DNA of 64,000 bases from DASSQJ01 sp963726295 (GTDB taxonomy: Bacteria > Actinomycetota > Actinomycetes > Actinomycetales > Dermatophilaceae): positions 1,012,431 through 1,076,430 of the forward strand of contig CAVSBW010000001.1 of assembly GCA_963726295.1 (NCBI GenBank), written 5' to 3'. A program made the translations under genes and the position numbers. This document shows, one piece after another, positions 55,362 through 62,580 of the stretch. The notes under the pieces are model-generated. The model was not told where the DNA came from. It did not search any database and saw only the letters and a program-made list of their open reading frames with translations. Each line of letters starts with the position of its first letter. The first letter of the stretch is position 1.

Positions 55362-55405
55362 GCCCCTGACCTGCGGAAACGCAGAGTCGGGGGCTGTTTC
55401 GTTTT
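55362..55405 (+). terminator. Rho-independent terminator of the tRNA cluster
   Basis: Stem 55362-55375 pairs with 55380-55394 around a GAAA tetraloop with one bulged A, and is followed by TGTTTCGTTTT. Strong intrinsic terminator right after tRNA-Val. Confidence 0.85.
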
Positions 55406-55581
55406 CCATCGTGCTACCCAAGTGCTATCCCGCTTCGACAGCGGCGGCCCTTCGCGACCCCTGGGGCGGCAGGCTGACCTTCGGCCGCTCGGAGGGCTGG
55501 GCGCCCACCGTCGAGTAGTTCTCCCTGTCGCCGCTGGTGCTCGAGACCAAGGGTCACGAAGGACCACCCGTGGGAACATGC

Positions 55582-55620
55582 AGCTGAGTCCGACCGGCGC
55601 CGTACCGGTCGGGCTCAGCT
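55582..55620. repeat. Hairpin
   Basis: 16-nt arms (55582-55597 and 55605-55620) pair at 15 positions plus one G-T wobble around a 7-nt loop CGCCGTA. No T-tract follows, so it is not an obvious terminator. Confidence 0.7.
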
Positions 55621-55731
55621 CGTCTGCTACCGAAGCCTCGAGCCGCGATCCGGCGTCCTCGGTAACGTCACGGTCAGGTCCGGAGTCGTCGTTGCCAGAT
55701 GCGTCCCGCCGCCGCACAGCGCGCGTCTCCA

Positions 55732-55758
55732 GGTTCAAACCCAGTATCGCCCACCATC
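55732..55758. repeat. Putative attachment site, second copy of the tRNA-Val 3' end
   Basis: 27 bp identical to the end of tRNA-Val (55328-55354), 404 bp downstream. No tRNA body precedes it, so it is a site-specific-recombination remnant rather than a second tRNA gene. Confidence 0.85.
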
Positions 55759-55804
55759 GAAGATGGCCCCTGAACTGCGGAAACGCCGATCAGGGGCCAT
55801 CTTC
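55759..55804. terminator. Perfect hairpin after the second attachment copy
   Basis: GAAGATGGCCCCTGA (55759-55773) and its exact complement (55790-55804) form a 15-bp stem with a 16-nt loop. Its left part matches the tRNA-cluster terminator, so it looks like a diverged copy carried with the duplicated tRNA end. No long T-run follows. Confidence 0.55.
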
Positions 55805-56286
55805 GTGCCAGATTCGTGCCAGAGCGGCTCCCGATCGTTGATCCCTCGTAACCGCAGGGTGGGCACCATTGGCCTCGGCTACCACGGCGGTGGCCTGCCG
55901 GCGATTGAGGCGGGGCGCCGTCGCCCGGCCACCACAGCGACGGCAAGGCATCTCCTGCGTCCAGCCGCTGGTCGTGAGCTGCCCCGTTGTCGGCGCGCCC
56001 TCGTGGGACGCATACAAGCCGCGGCATTCCGCCCACTGTGGGCGCCCCAGTTCGCCCACTTAGGGTGCTGGCATCGGCCAGATAGAGGAGGCGAATCAGC
56101 GCCCACCGGGCGTCGCCAGGTCAGTGGGCAAGGGCCTCAGCGCGCCGCGGGGAGCACAGGCCACGACGTGGACTAGCTCGTCCGACAACGTTGGCGCCCA
56201 GCTGAACCCCGGGCAAGCTAGAGCAACTTCGGCACTTGCATGTACGCCGGAAAGCGAGCGGTCGGAAGAGAGAGGGCATGGCCTTC

Positions 56287-56838
56287 CTAGACGACGTCGC
56301 TATTATTGGGAAGGCGGCTGGTGTCATTCATTGCAGTCGGCAAGTGCGGAGAATGGCGGAAACTCTCCACGGGCGCGGGGAAACCATCGGAGCAGTCCTG
56401 CAGGACTTCACGCGCAATTTCAAGAGCCTCAAGATAGCCTAGGGCGCTGCCCCTTTGTCGAGTGCTGGCACCATGCCAAGCCACCGCAACCTTTCGCAGG
56501 CTTTCAGACTCCAGCTGTGGGTCGCATCCTGCCCGAGCGAGCAACGCGATGGCTCGATTGCACATGCTGGCGAGCCGCCAGGGTCCACCTCGCAGTTGCA
56601 GTGGGCCAGTGGTGAACTGTTGGGATCCAGTGCACCAGCGTGCGACCCATTCCACTGCGCGAACGGGTGGCGGCCTCTCTTGGCTCTCCACGAGTGCAAT
56701 CAGACGCAAGACTTGCGCCCAGTGCCGCACATCTTCGGCGTTTCCAGTTAGTCGGCGGAGATTCACGTCGAACCGTCTAAATGCCTTGGAGTGCGAACGT
56801 CGCTGTAGACGACATCGGTAAAGTGCTATCGCCTCCAC
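56287..56838 (-). CDS. Hypothetical protein in the island
   Basis: 183 aa, soluble, rich in Arg, Ala and Leu, with several likely helices (LTGNAEDVRHWAQVLRLIALVESQE; ALGYLEALEIAREVLQDCSDG). No family recognised. GTG 56838 lies 3 nt after the stop of the membrane-protein gene upstream (TGACACGTG), so the two formed an operon before the IS insertion. Base composition is lower in GC than the core genes. With the ISL3 element upstream its transcription may now be altered. Confidence 0.6.
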   Translation of the reverse strand: MEAIALYRCRLQRRSHSKAFRRFDVNLRRLTGNAEDVRHWAQVLRLIALVESQERPPPVRAVEWVARWCTGSQQFTTGPLQLRGGPWRLASMCNRAIALLARAGCDPQLESESLRKVAVAWHGASTRQRGSALGYLEALEIAREVLQDCSDGFPAPVESFRHSPHLPTAMNDTSRLPNNSDVV

Positions 56839-56841
56839 GTG

Positions 56842-57123
56842 TCAGTCATCCTGATCGCGCCGGACGGCGCGTGACGACCGTTCGACCAATAGTCCGGAGA
56901 AGGCGAAGAATATAGCACCGAAGAGTAGGCTCAAAACTTGATCTCGCAAGAATTCCATTGCCGCAGAGAATGACCCAAGAAGATCGGCAATGTACCAGCC
57001 AATCCAAGCCGCACTGCCTGACACCAGCACGAGCCCAAGATAGAGAGTGAGGATGTTCCTACGCCGGGTCAGTTCAACAGGCATGCCTCCCCCAACGACT
57101 GGCCAGAGAAGCAGGAGCATTCC
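56842..57123 (-). pseudogene. Membrane protein gene, 3' part beyond the ISL3 insertion
   Basis: The frame after the IS encodes LLLLWPVVGGGMPVELTRRR and two membrane segments (ILTLYLGLVLVSGSAAWIGWYIADLL; LSLLFGAIFFAFSGLLVE). Removing the IS and one target duplicate joins it in frame to 58863-58604, giving a 177-aa protein with about four membrane segments. An internal ATG at 57084 with GGGGGAGG just upstream could still produce an 80-aa fragment. Confidence 0.75.
57116..57123. repeat. Target-site duplication of the ISL3 element, left
   Basis: AGCATTCC directly precedes the left inverted repeat and is repeated exactly at 58604-58611, the 8-bp duplication expected for ISL3. Confidence 0.92.
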
Positions 57124-58603
57124 GGCTCTTCCGACTTGAGCGTGGGGTGAGCACGACTCGCTGACGCGGGCTGGGTGCCGGGGGTTGGGGTCGAGGCCCC
57201 CGAGGATCAGAGGACTTCTACCCCCTCTGTTCTCAAGGACCTCGACGATGAGCGAGCCTACGTCGTGCTGCCGTGCTCGCGGTGGGTACTGCGAGCGTTG
57301 TGACGTGCTGGTGGGCCTCGACGGCCTGCACGTGACGGCCGTTGACCGTGACGATCGTGGCGGGCTCCGGGTGATGGTGGAATCACCGCCGACGGTGGTC
57401 GGCTGCCCGACCTGTGGGGTCGTCGCGCACAGCCACGGTCGGGCAGTGGTGCGCCTGGTCGACGCTCCCGCGTTCGGGCGGCCGGTCGAGGTGTTGTGGC
57501 GCAAGCGACGGTGGGTGTGTCCGGACCTGGACTGCCCGCGGGTCTCGTTCACCGAGCAGGACGAGCAGGTCGCCCGCCCGGGCGGGTTGCTGACGGTGCG
57601 CGCGTGCCGGTGGGCGATTGGGCAGCTGCGCCGGGAGAACTCCTCGGTCGCCGGGCTGTGCCGACAGCTGGGCACGACGTGGAACACCGTGTGGTCCTCG
57701 ATCAAGCCACTCCTCGTCGCCGCCGACGCTGACGAGTCCCGCTTCGAGGACGTCACCGTCCTCGGGGTCGACGAGCACGTGTGGCATCACGTGTCCACCA
57801 AGCCGGTCGAGGACGGCGGGCGCGGCCCGAAGGAGCTGACCGGGATGGTCGACCTGACCCGCGACCAGCACGGACGAGTTCATGCGCGGTTGCTGGACCT
57901 GGTCCCTGGCCGCTCCGGGGAGGCCTACAAGACCTGGTTACGCGACCGCGGAGCGGCGTTCCGGGCGAACGTGGAGATCGCGACGCTGGACCCGTTCCAC
58001 GGGTACAAGAACGCCATCGACGACCAGCTCGAGGATGCCCGATCTGTCCTGGACGCCTTCCATGTGGTCAAGCTGGCCACCCAGGTCGTCGACGATGTTC
58101 GCCGGCGGGTACAGCAGGACACCACCGGCCATCGCGGCCGCAAGAACGACCCGCTGTACCGGGTCCGCAACATCCTGCGCGCCGGACAGGAACACCTCAC
58201 CGAACGGCAACGCGCCCGGCTCGCCGCGGCGTGGGCCGCCGACGACCGGCACGTCGAGGTTGAGCTCGCCTGGCAGTGCGCCCAGCGGGTCCGGGCCGCC
58301 TACCACCAGGACACCCACACGGCCGGGCGGACCATCGCGGAGCAGATCCTCGCCACGTTCGCTACCTGCCCGGTGCCCGAGGTCGCCCGGCTGGGGCGCA
58401 CGTTGAAGCAGTGGAGCAGCGAGTTCCTCGGCTACTTCGACACCGACGGCGCGAACAACGGCGGCACCGAGGCGATCAACGGGCTCATCGAGCTCCATCG
58501 CCGTGTAGCCCGCGGGTTCCGCAACCGAGAGAACTACCGCCTCCGGATGCTCCTCATCGGCGGCGGCCTACGCCTGTGACCCCACGCTCAACTCGGAAGC
58601 GCC
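57124..58603 (+). mobile_element. Complete ISL3-family insertion sequence, 1480 bp
   Basis: Terminal inverted repeats of 25 bp (57124-57148 and 58579-58603) match at 23 positions, with outer ends GGCTCTTCCGA and GGCGCTTCCGA. One transposase gene fills the element and perfect 8-bp direct repeats AGCATTCC flank it. All parts are intact, so it is probably recent and may be active. It splits a membrane-protein gene of the island. Confidence 0.93.
57248..58579 (+). CDS. ISL3-family transposase
   Basis: 443 aa. An N-terminal zinc-binding region (CERCD; VVGCPTCGVVAHSHGR; VCPDLDCPRVSF) and an HTH precede the DDE domain, with Asp175 (GVDEHVWHH), Asp248 (TLDPFHGYKNAI) and Glu408 (GGTEAINGLIELHRRVARGFRN). 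ATG 57248 has AAGGA about 8 nt upstream; an earlier in-frame start at 57185 is less likely. The stop lies at the inner edge of the right inverted repeat. Confidence 0.94.
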   Translation: MSEPTSCCRARGGYCERCDVLVGLDGLHVTAVDRDDRGGLRVMVESPPTVVGCPTCGVVAHSHGRAVVRLVDAPAFGRPVEVLWRKRRWVCPDLDCPRVSFTEQDEQVARPGGLLTVRACRWAIGQLRRENSSVAGLCRQLGTTWNTVWSSIKPLLVAADADESRFEDVTVLGVDEHVWHHVSTKPVEDGGRGPKELTGMVDLTRDQHGRVHARLLDLVPGRSGEAYKTWLRDRGAAFRANVEIATLDPFHGYKNAIDDQLEDARSVLDAFHVVKLATQVVDDVRRRVQQDTTGHRGRKNDPLYRVRNILRAGQEHLTERQRARLAAAWAADDRHVEVELAWQCAQRVRAAYHQDTHTAGRTIAEQILATFATCPVPEVARLGRTLKQWSSEFLGYFDTDGANNGGTEAINGLIELHRRVARGFRNRENYRLRMLLIGGGLRL

Positions 58604-58863
58604 AGCATTCCTAGGACGCCCGCGGAGACGGCGTCTTCTAGCGGCCTCCCCAGGAGGCCTAGCATGGCGCCGGCAAGGAGCGGGTAGGCCGCCTTGCGTA
58701 TCAGGGCTCGCCTGATCGAAACCTCGCTATGAGTCTCGACTAGCTCTGCGTACCCGAAGATTGCCTGAGAGAAAGCGAAGTACGGTCCTCCTATACGACC
58801 ATCCAACACCGTCGCCAAGGCAATCAGCACTGCCGGAACGACCACCCAACCCCATTCGAACAT
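58588..58863 (-). pseudogene. Membrane protein gene, 5' part before the ISL3 insertion
   Basis: ATG 58863 opens MFEWGWVVVPAVLIALATVL and continues through a second hydrophobic segment (PLLAGAMLGLLGRP) to GVLGM, where the native sequence ends at 58604. The last codons and stop (58588) are supplied by the IS inverted repeat. The other half is at 56842-57123. The combined protein has no family I recognise. Confidence 0.75.
58604..58611. repeat. Target-site duplication of the ISL3 element, right
   Basis: AGCATTCC, identical to 57116-57123. Confidence 0.92.
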
Positions 58864-59036
58864 GCTGGCAACCTATCCTGCATTCCATCGGACCGAGCGT
58901 TGACCGCTCGCTGACCTCAAAGCGCACCACTCCCGGGACTCATACGACTCCAAGCCGCGCGTTCCCCGGCCCCGCTTGGCCACAACGCCGGCAAACTTCG
59001 TCGCACTTGTCGGCCGCTTAACGCTCTCAGTGCGAT

Positions 59037-59534
59037 CTAGACGGGAACGCGGATGACCTGCCCGGGGCGAATGAGGTCCGGGTTCTTGATCCCGCTGGCG
59101 AGTGCGGTGTTCTTCACTGTGGACACCTTGGGGTCCCCGTAGCCGATCTCCTTGACGATGGCCGTAAGAGTGTCGCCCTTCTTGACCACGTACGGCACGT
59201 ACCCGATCGCGCCGGGGATGACGATGACCGAAACGCGGGCCGGCTCCACGACTCCTCCCTCGCCGTCAGAGGGATCGTCGCCGGCAAGTTCCAGTACCGC
59301 GGGGCCGGCCGCGTTGGCGCCAGCGATGTTGAGCGTGGTGGTCCATGTCTGCATGGTCCCCATGGAGCCCGCTTGGAAAAAGCCCTCGGCGAGGATCTTG
59401 TCACCGCGCACGAGCTTCCACACGTAGCTGGCCTCGAAAGCAGTCCCGAGCCCAGCAAGCGCGATGTCCTCGCCGACGATGTCCCCTGCGAGAGGCTGTC
59501 GAATGCTGATGCCGTAGATGTTCACGTTGGGCAC
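59037..59534 (-). CDS. Gmad2-LysM domain protein
   Basis: 165 aa. Residues about 3-105 form a Gmad2-like immunoglobulin domain (ISIRQPLAGDIVGEDIALAGLG; FEASYVWKLVRGDKILAEGFFQAGSMGTMQTW). The C-terminal 50 residues are a LysM-type peptidoglycan-binding motif (YVVKKGDTLTAIVKEIGYGDPKVSTVKNTALASGIKNPDLIRPGQVIRVP). No signal peptide is seen, which is odd for a wall-binding protein; it may be exported otherwise or act inside a phage-like particle. Transcribed alone. Confidence 0.82.
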   Translation of the reverse strand: MPNVNIYGISIRQPLAGDIVGEDIALAGLGTAFEASYVWKLVRGDKILAEGFFQAGSMGTMQTWTTTLNIAGANAAGPAVLELAGDDPSDGEGGVVEPARVSVIVIPGAIGYVPYVVKKGDTLTAIVKEIGYGDPKVSTVKNTALASGIKNPDLIRPGQVIRVPV

Positions 59535-59915
59535 CGTATCTGCGAAGCGGCCTGACCGCAGTTCAGAAGCGCGCGGACGCCGCGGAGGCGCCTGACCAAA
59601 GCGTCCGAACTGACTGAATCTACCTGGTGGGGCCTACCGGTGAGGTGAACCCAGGAGGCGTATGGGTCCGAGACGGGTCAGAGCCCCGAATGTTGGGCCA
59701 GCGACCCAAAGGATCGTTCTCATCACAGAGCGGATCGGAACTGACAGGAATCGGTGTCCCCACTCGGTGCGAGACCCGCGTCATAGCGCCGCGACGCGGG
59801 CGTCCACCCCGCAGTCGCATGCAGCGCACAGGATCTGGGAGATCCCACTCTCAGCCATTGCATTCCCTCCTCGGTTTCGCTTCGGGGCCAGCTCGTCGGT
59901 GGCAGGGTGCCTCCC
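59535..59915. other. Intergenic stretch without recognisable gene
   Basis: 381 bp between divergent genes. Open frames are short and not codon-biased. CAGGGT at 59903-59908 is a possible -10 for the gene at 59916. I see no RNA gene or repeat. Confidence 0.5.
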
Positions 59916-60734
59916 ATGTTCAAGAGGACGTGGGAGCGACGCAGGGATGCCGCGTGGACAGACCTCGAGCAGCGGTTGGGATGCTACATCCGGGCCGAGG
60001 ACAGGCTCGACCGCTTCATCGCCGTGGAGTACTACGGCAATCCACCCAACCAACCAGGCCGCGACGGATTCTTCTACATAGCCCGCCGCTACCTCTACTT
60101 CGCACCCCATAACTCGCACGAGGCCATCGCGATCGCACTGAGCCGGGTGGTTGAGATCCAGTGGGATCCCGACGAGGAACTCTTTGTAATCGTCTACGCA
60201 ATGACTGGTCAGCCGGGCGAGTACGTGGGGTGGGCATACCGGCCCTATGGCCTCACTAGCCAGATCCTCAGCGAGGTGCTGGAAGCCATGGGCAACGCAC
60301 GCGCCGGCTGCCCGGCCGTCTCCGAAGCTCAACTGTGGCCGGCAGACGGTGGCGCCGGAGTCGGCGACCCGAAGACAGACTCGATTGAAGCGGCTGACTC
60401 GTTGGTGTGGTCCTTCGATCAGGCGGTGGCCTATGAGAGGGAATCCCGACCGCGGTTCCCGAACTACGCGGACCAGCTGTTGAACGACCTACGCACCCTG
60501 GTCTATCGGGACGCGCTGCACGTCGGGTGGGTCCCGCATACGGCCGTGCAGCAGTGGGTGGCCACCGCATCTCAAACCGTCTGCAGATCCGAGGTTCCCG
60601 TACTGCCGAGGCTGTTGGAACTGGAGGGTCACGCCCGGCAGGAGTTGTCGGAACGCTCGGACGCCACCGGGATCGAGGTTCTGGATGGAGTGATGAGCCA
60701 CCTGCGGGCGACGCGACCGACGCTTCAGCCATAG
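59916..60734 (+). CDS. Hypothetical protein with PH/GRAM-like N-terminal part
   Basis: 272 aa, soluble. Residues about 28-115 look like a GRAM/bacterial-PH fold: DRFIAVEYYGNPPNQPGRDGFFYIARRYLYFAPHNSHEAIAIALSRVVEIQWDPDEELFVIVYAMTG, alternating strands ending in VGWAYRP. This is inferred from pattern only. The C-terminal half is helical (FPNYADQLLNDLRTLVYRDALHVGWVPHTAVQQWV). ATG 59916 is chosen over GTG 59907 because CAGGGT ends 7 nt before it. Confidence 0.65.
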   Translation: MFKRTWERRRDAAWTDLEQRLGCYIRAEDRLDRFIAVEYYGNPPNQPGRDGFFYIARRYLYFAPHNSHEAIAIALSRVVEIQWDPDEELFVIVYAMTGQPGEYVGWAYRPYGLTSQILSEVLEAMGNARAGCPAVSEAQLWPADGGAGVGDPKTDSIEAADSLVWSFDQAVAYERESRPRFPNYADQLLNDLRTLVYRDALHVGWVPHTAVQQWVATASQTVCRSEVPVLPRLLELEGHARQELSERSDATGIEVLDGVMSHLRATRPTLQP

Positions 60735-60804
60735 TCGGAGACCGCGAGCACGTCGCGTCCATTCGCCGCGAGTTGACCGATCGACGTCGAGGGTGAGTCC
60801 GTCG

Positions 60805-61251
60805 TTAGGTCGCACGCTTTGGCTTGGGGTGGAGCGCCAGCCAGATCGGGCCGAAGCCGGTTGCCGCGAGGATCGCTCCGAGCGCGGCCCACGCTGCCCA
60901 TGGCGAGATCGGCCCGGTGTCCACGCACCCTGCGCCGCCCCAGCCGCAGACGCGCAGGCTGAAGAGACCGACGACGGCGATGGCCCAGAGTGCGCCCAGC
61001 ACGCCGAAGGGGAAGCAGAGGGTTCCGATGACCTTCTCCCGGGGTGCCCACACCGGGGACGCCCACAGGCGGAGTACTCCGTAGAGCCATCCGAGCAGCG
61101 GTATTAGCGATCCCAGAGTCAGCCAGCCGAGAGTGTGTCGTGCGGCGCGCAGGTCCTCATCGGCACCGGGGCTGCGGTCGACAAGCGGGGATCTCGGCAC
61201 GGCAACCACGAAATCCGAATTGCCGCCTCGCCGCAAGTGGAGCCACTTCAA
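60805..61251 (-). CDS. Hypothetical membrane protein
   Basis: 148 aa with three membrane segments: LGWLTLGSLIPLLGWLYGVLRLWA, VIGTLCFPFGVLGALWAIAVVGLFSL and WAAWAALGAILAATGFGPIWLAL. A basic C-terminus (HPKPKRAT) follows. The first 35 residues are polar. No family recognised. Convergent with the gene at 59916. Confidence 0.65.
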   Translation of the reverse strand: MKWLHLRRGGNSDFVVAVPRSPLVDRSPGADEDLRAARHTLGWLTLGSLIPLLGWLYGVLRLWASPVWAPREKVIGTLCFPFGVLGALWAIAVVGLFSLRVCGWGGAGCVDTGPISPWAAWAALGAILAATGFGPIWLALHPKPKRAT

Positions 61252-61302
61252 AAGGGACTCTCGGTCGATGCCCGATTAGCCCACACCGCCGCGTTACGGG
61301 CG

Positions 61303-61446
61303 CTATGTGCGACCGAACCAGAGGACAATGCCGGCGACCTTCATGGCGAGCCCTGCTAGGAGTACTGGGTAACCCGGCTCGGGCCGCGGGACGAGCGCTC
61401 CGCCAACGATCGTCAGCTCGAGTCCAAAGAGCAGGACGATCTTCAC
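61303..61446 (-). CDS. Possible small membrane protein
   Basis: 47 aa from GTG 61446: VKIVLLFGLELTIVGGALVP, then a PEPG turn, then LLAGLAMKVAGIVLWFGRT, i.e. two hydrophobic hairpin helices with a basic end. No Shine-Dalgarno or good -10 is evident, and the start is uncertain (the frame is open upstream to about 61570). Supported only by its clear amphipathic pattern and its position between same-strand genes. Confidence 0.35.
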   Translation of the reverse strand: MKIVLLFGLELTIVGGALVPRPEPGYPVLLAGLAMKVAGIVLWFGRT

Positions 61447-61531
61447 GACGGCGACACTCTGCCGCGCCGGGAAGATCGCTGGATTGCCGGACGAATGGGT
61501 GCTCTCGAGCGGATCCGAGATGTGACCACGG

Positions 61532-62026
61532 TCAGGCGCTCGGAAGCCGCTTCTCTGCAGCGGTCACGACCTCATCGGCCCGGAGCATCCTCCCTAAGAT
61601 CGCGATCTTTGGCCACGCCCGGTGCAGGTCCCACTCGCCTCGGCTGCTCTCGGTGTTGTGCGCCTCAACGTTCTCGAACAGGTGCGAAATCTGGGTCAGC
61701 GACTGAGACACTGTGGATCTTTCATCCTGAGCGGCCTTGTCCACAGCTCCGGCGATGAGTGCTCTGCTCCGATCCGATCGCTCGAAGACGAATGCAAGGC
61801 AGAGCGCGTCGCATACCTGCCGCCTCTCGGCCGGGTCCTCCGGCCAACCAGAGACCACGAGCCGGTAGGCCTCGTAGCCGACTGCTTCCTTCTCGCCTTG
61901 AAGAGCCGCAATGACACCTTGGTGCCGGGCCTCCCGACGATCCAGCTCGCGAAGGACGAGGTGAAGAGCGATCGAGAACAGGGCGATCGCGGCGGCGGAC
62001 AGCGAAATCCAATCGGCAGTTTGCAT
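61532..62026 (-). CDS. Hypothetical protein with N-terminal membrane anchor
   Basis: 164 aa. An N-terminal membrane segment (WISLSAAAIALFSIALHLVL) is followed by a charged helical stretch (RELDRREARHQGVIAALQGEKEAVGYEAYRLV) and a soluble domain (PEDPAERRQVCDALCLAFVFERSDRSRALIAGAVDKA). No family recognised. A Cys pair (VCDALC) could be structural. Base use is of the island type. Confidence 0.65.
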   Translation of the reverse strand: MQTADWISLSAAAIALFSIALHLVLRELDRREARHQGVIAALQGEKEAVGYEAYRLVVSGWPEDPAERRQVCDALCLAFVFERSDRSRALIAGAVDKAAQDERSTVSQSLTQISHLFENVEAHNTESSRGEWDLHRAWPKIAILGRMLRADEVVTAAEKRLPSA

Positions 62027-62195
62027 GGCAAGGCTCCAGGGCCGGTGGACGATATCCGGATGATGAAAGGAGTCACGCGCGACTCTGGTAGATACACCTC
62101 CCGCGCTGCCGCCTTCGAGCGCCGGCCCAGCGGGTCGATGACGCCGGGTTCATCCCAAGACGAGGCCGGCCGGGTGCCGCGGGCGTGTGCGTCGT

Positions 62196-62580
62196 TCAGG
62201 CGAGGCCGGCTAGGAGTCGGGCGCAGAAGTCGGTGAGGTCGGTGTTGCCGCTGGTGAGGTCGTTCTGGGTCATGTCGTAGCGCTCGTCTCCGCTGACGCC
62301 GATGTCCTCGACGGCGAGGCCAGCGGAGGCGCCGGAGCGTGTCATGCGTCGGACGGACACGGTGAAGCTGATGCCGGGTGGGATGGGTGGCAAGGGGCAT
62401 CGGGCGGCGTGGTAGGCGTATTCGAGGTCGTTGCTGGTCCAGACGTTGGCACCGCCGGCGCCGGTGGCTTCGCCGATGCTGACGATTCGCCCGATGCCGT
62501 GGTCGGCGATCCCGGCGGCGAACAGGTCTCCGCAGGAGAACGTGTTGGCGTTGACGATCGCGACGACGGGGCCCTTGTAG
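62196..62580 (-). pseudogene. S41-family peptidase gene, C-terminal remnant cut by the IS256 element
   Basis: 127 residues remain, starting YKGPVVAIVNANTFSCGDLFAAGIADHGIGRIVSIGEATGAGGANVW. The serine of TFSCGD is at the position of the S41 (tail-specific protease-like) nucleophile. The frame is broken at 62580 by the IS inverted repeat; the N-terminal part should lie beyond 64000 if the insertion was simple. Confidence 0.75.

Larger units (their letters stand above)
55406..56286. other. Gene-poor stretch between the tRNA cluster and the first island gene
   Basis: About 880 bp with no convincing gene on either strand; open frames here are short, mutually overlapping and arginine/proline/serine-biased. 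It holds paired short repeats GTGCTA (55411, 55422) and GTGCCAG (near 55806), of the sort found near integrase arm sites, a hairpin at 55582-55620, the second tRNA-Val 3' end at 55732 and a hairpin at 55759-55804. I read it as the scar of a lost integrative element. Confidence 0.55.

Noticed and set aside
55732..55758. A second tRNA-Val gene
   Set aside because: Only the T-loop and 3' acceptor half are present; no D-arm or anticodon arm precedes it.
55763..56176. Plus-strand open frame of 137 codons in the island
   Set aside because: Arg/Gly/Ala-biased translation, no start signals, overlaps other equally poor frames.
61044..61706. Plus-strand open frame of 220 codons
   Set aside because: Antisense to the clearer hydrophobic-pattern genes at 60805-61251 and 61532-62026; composition is random-like.
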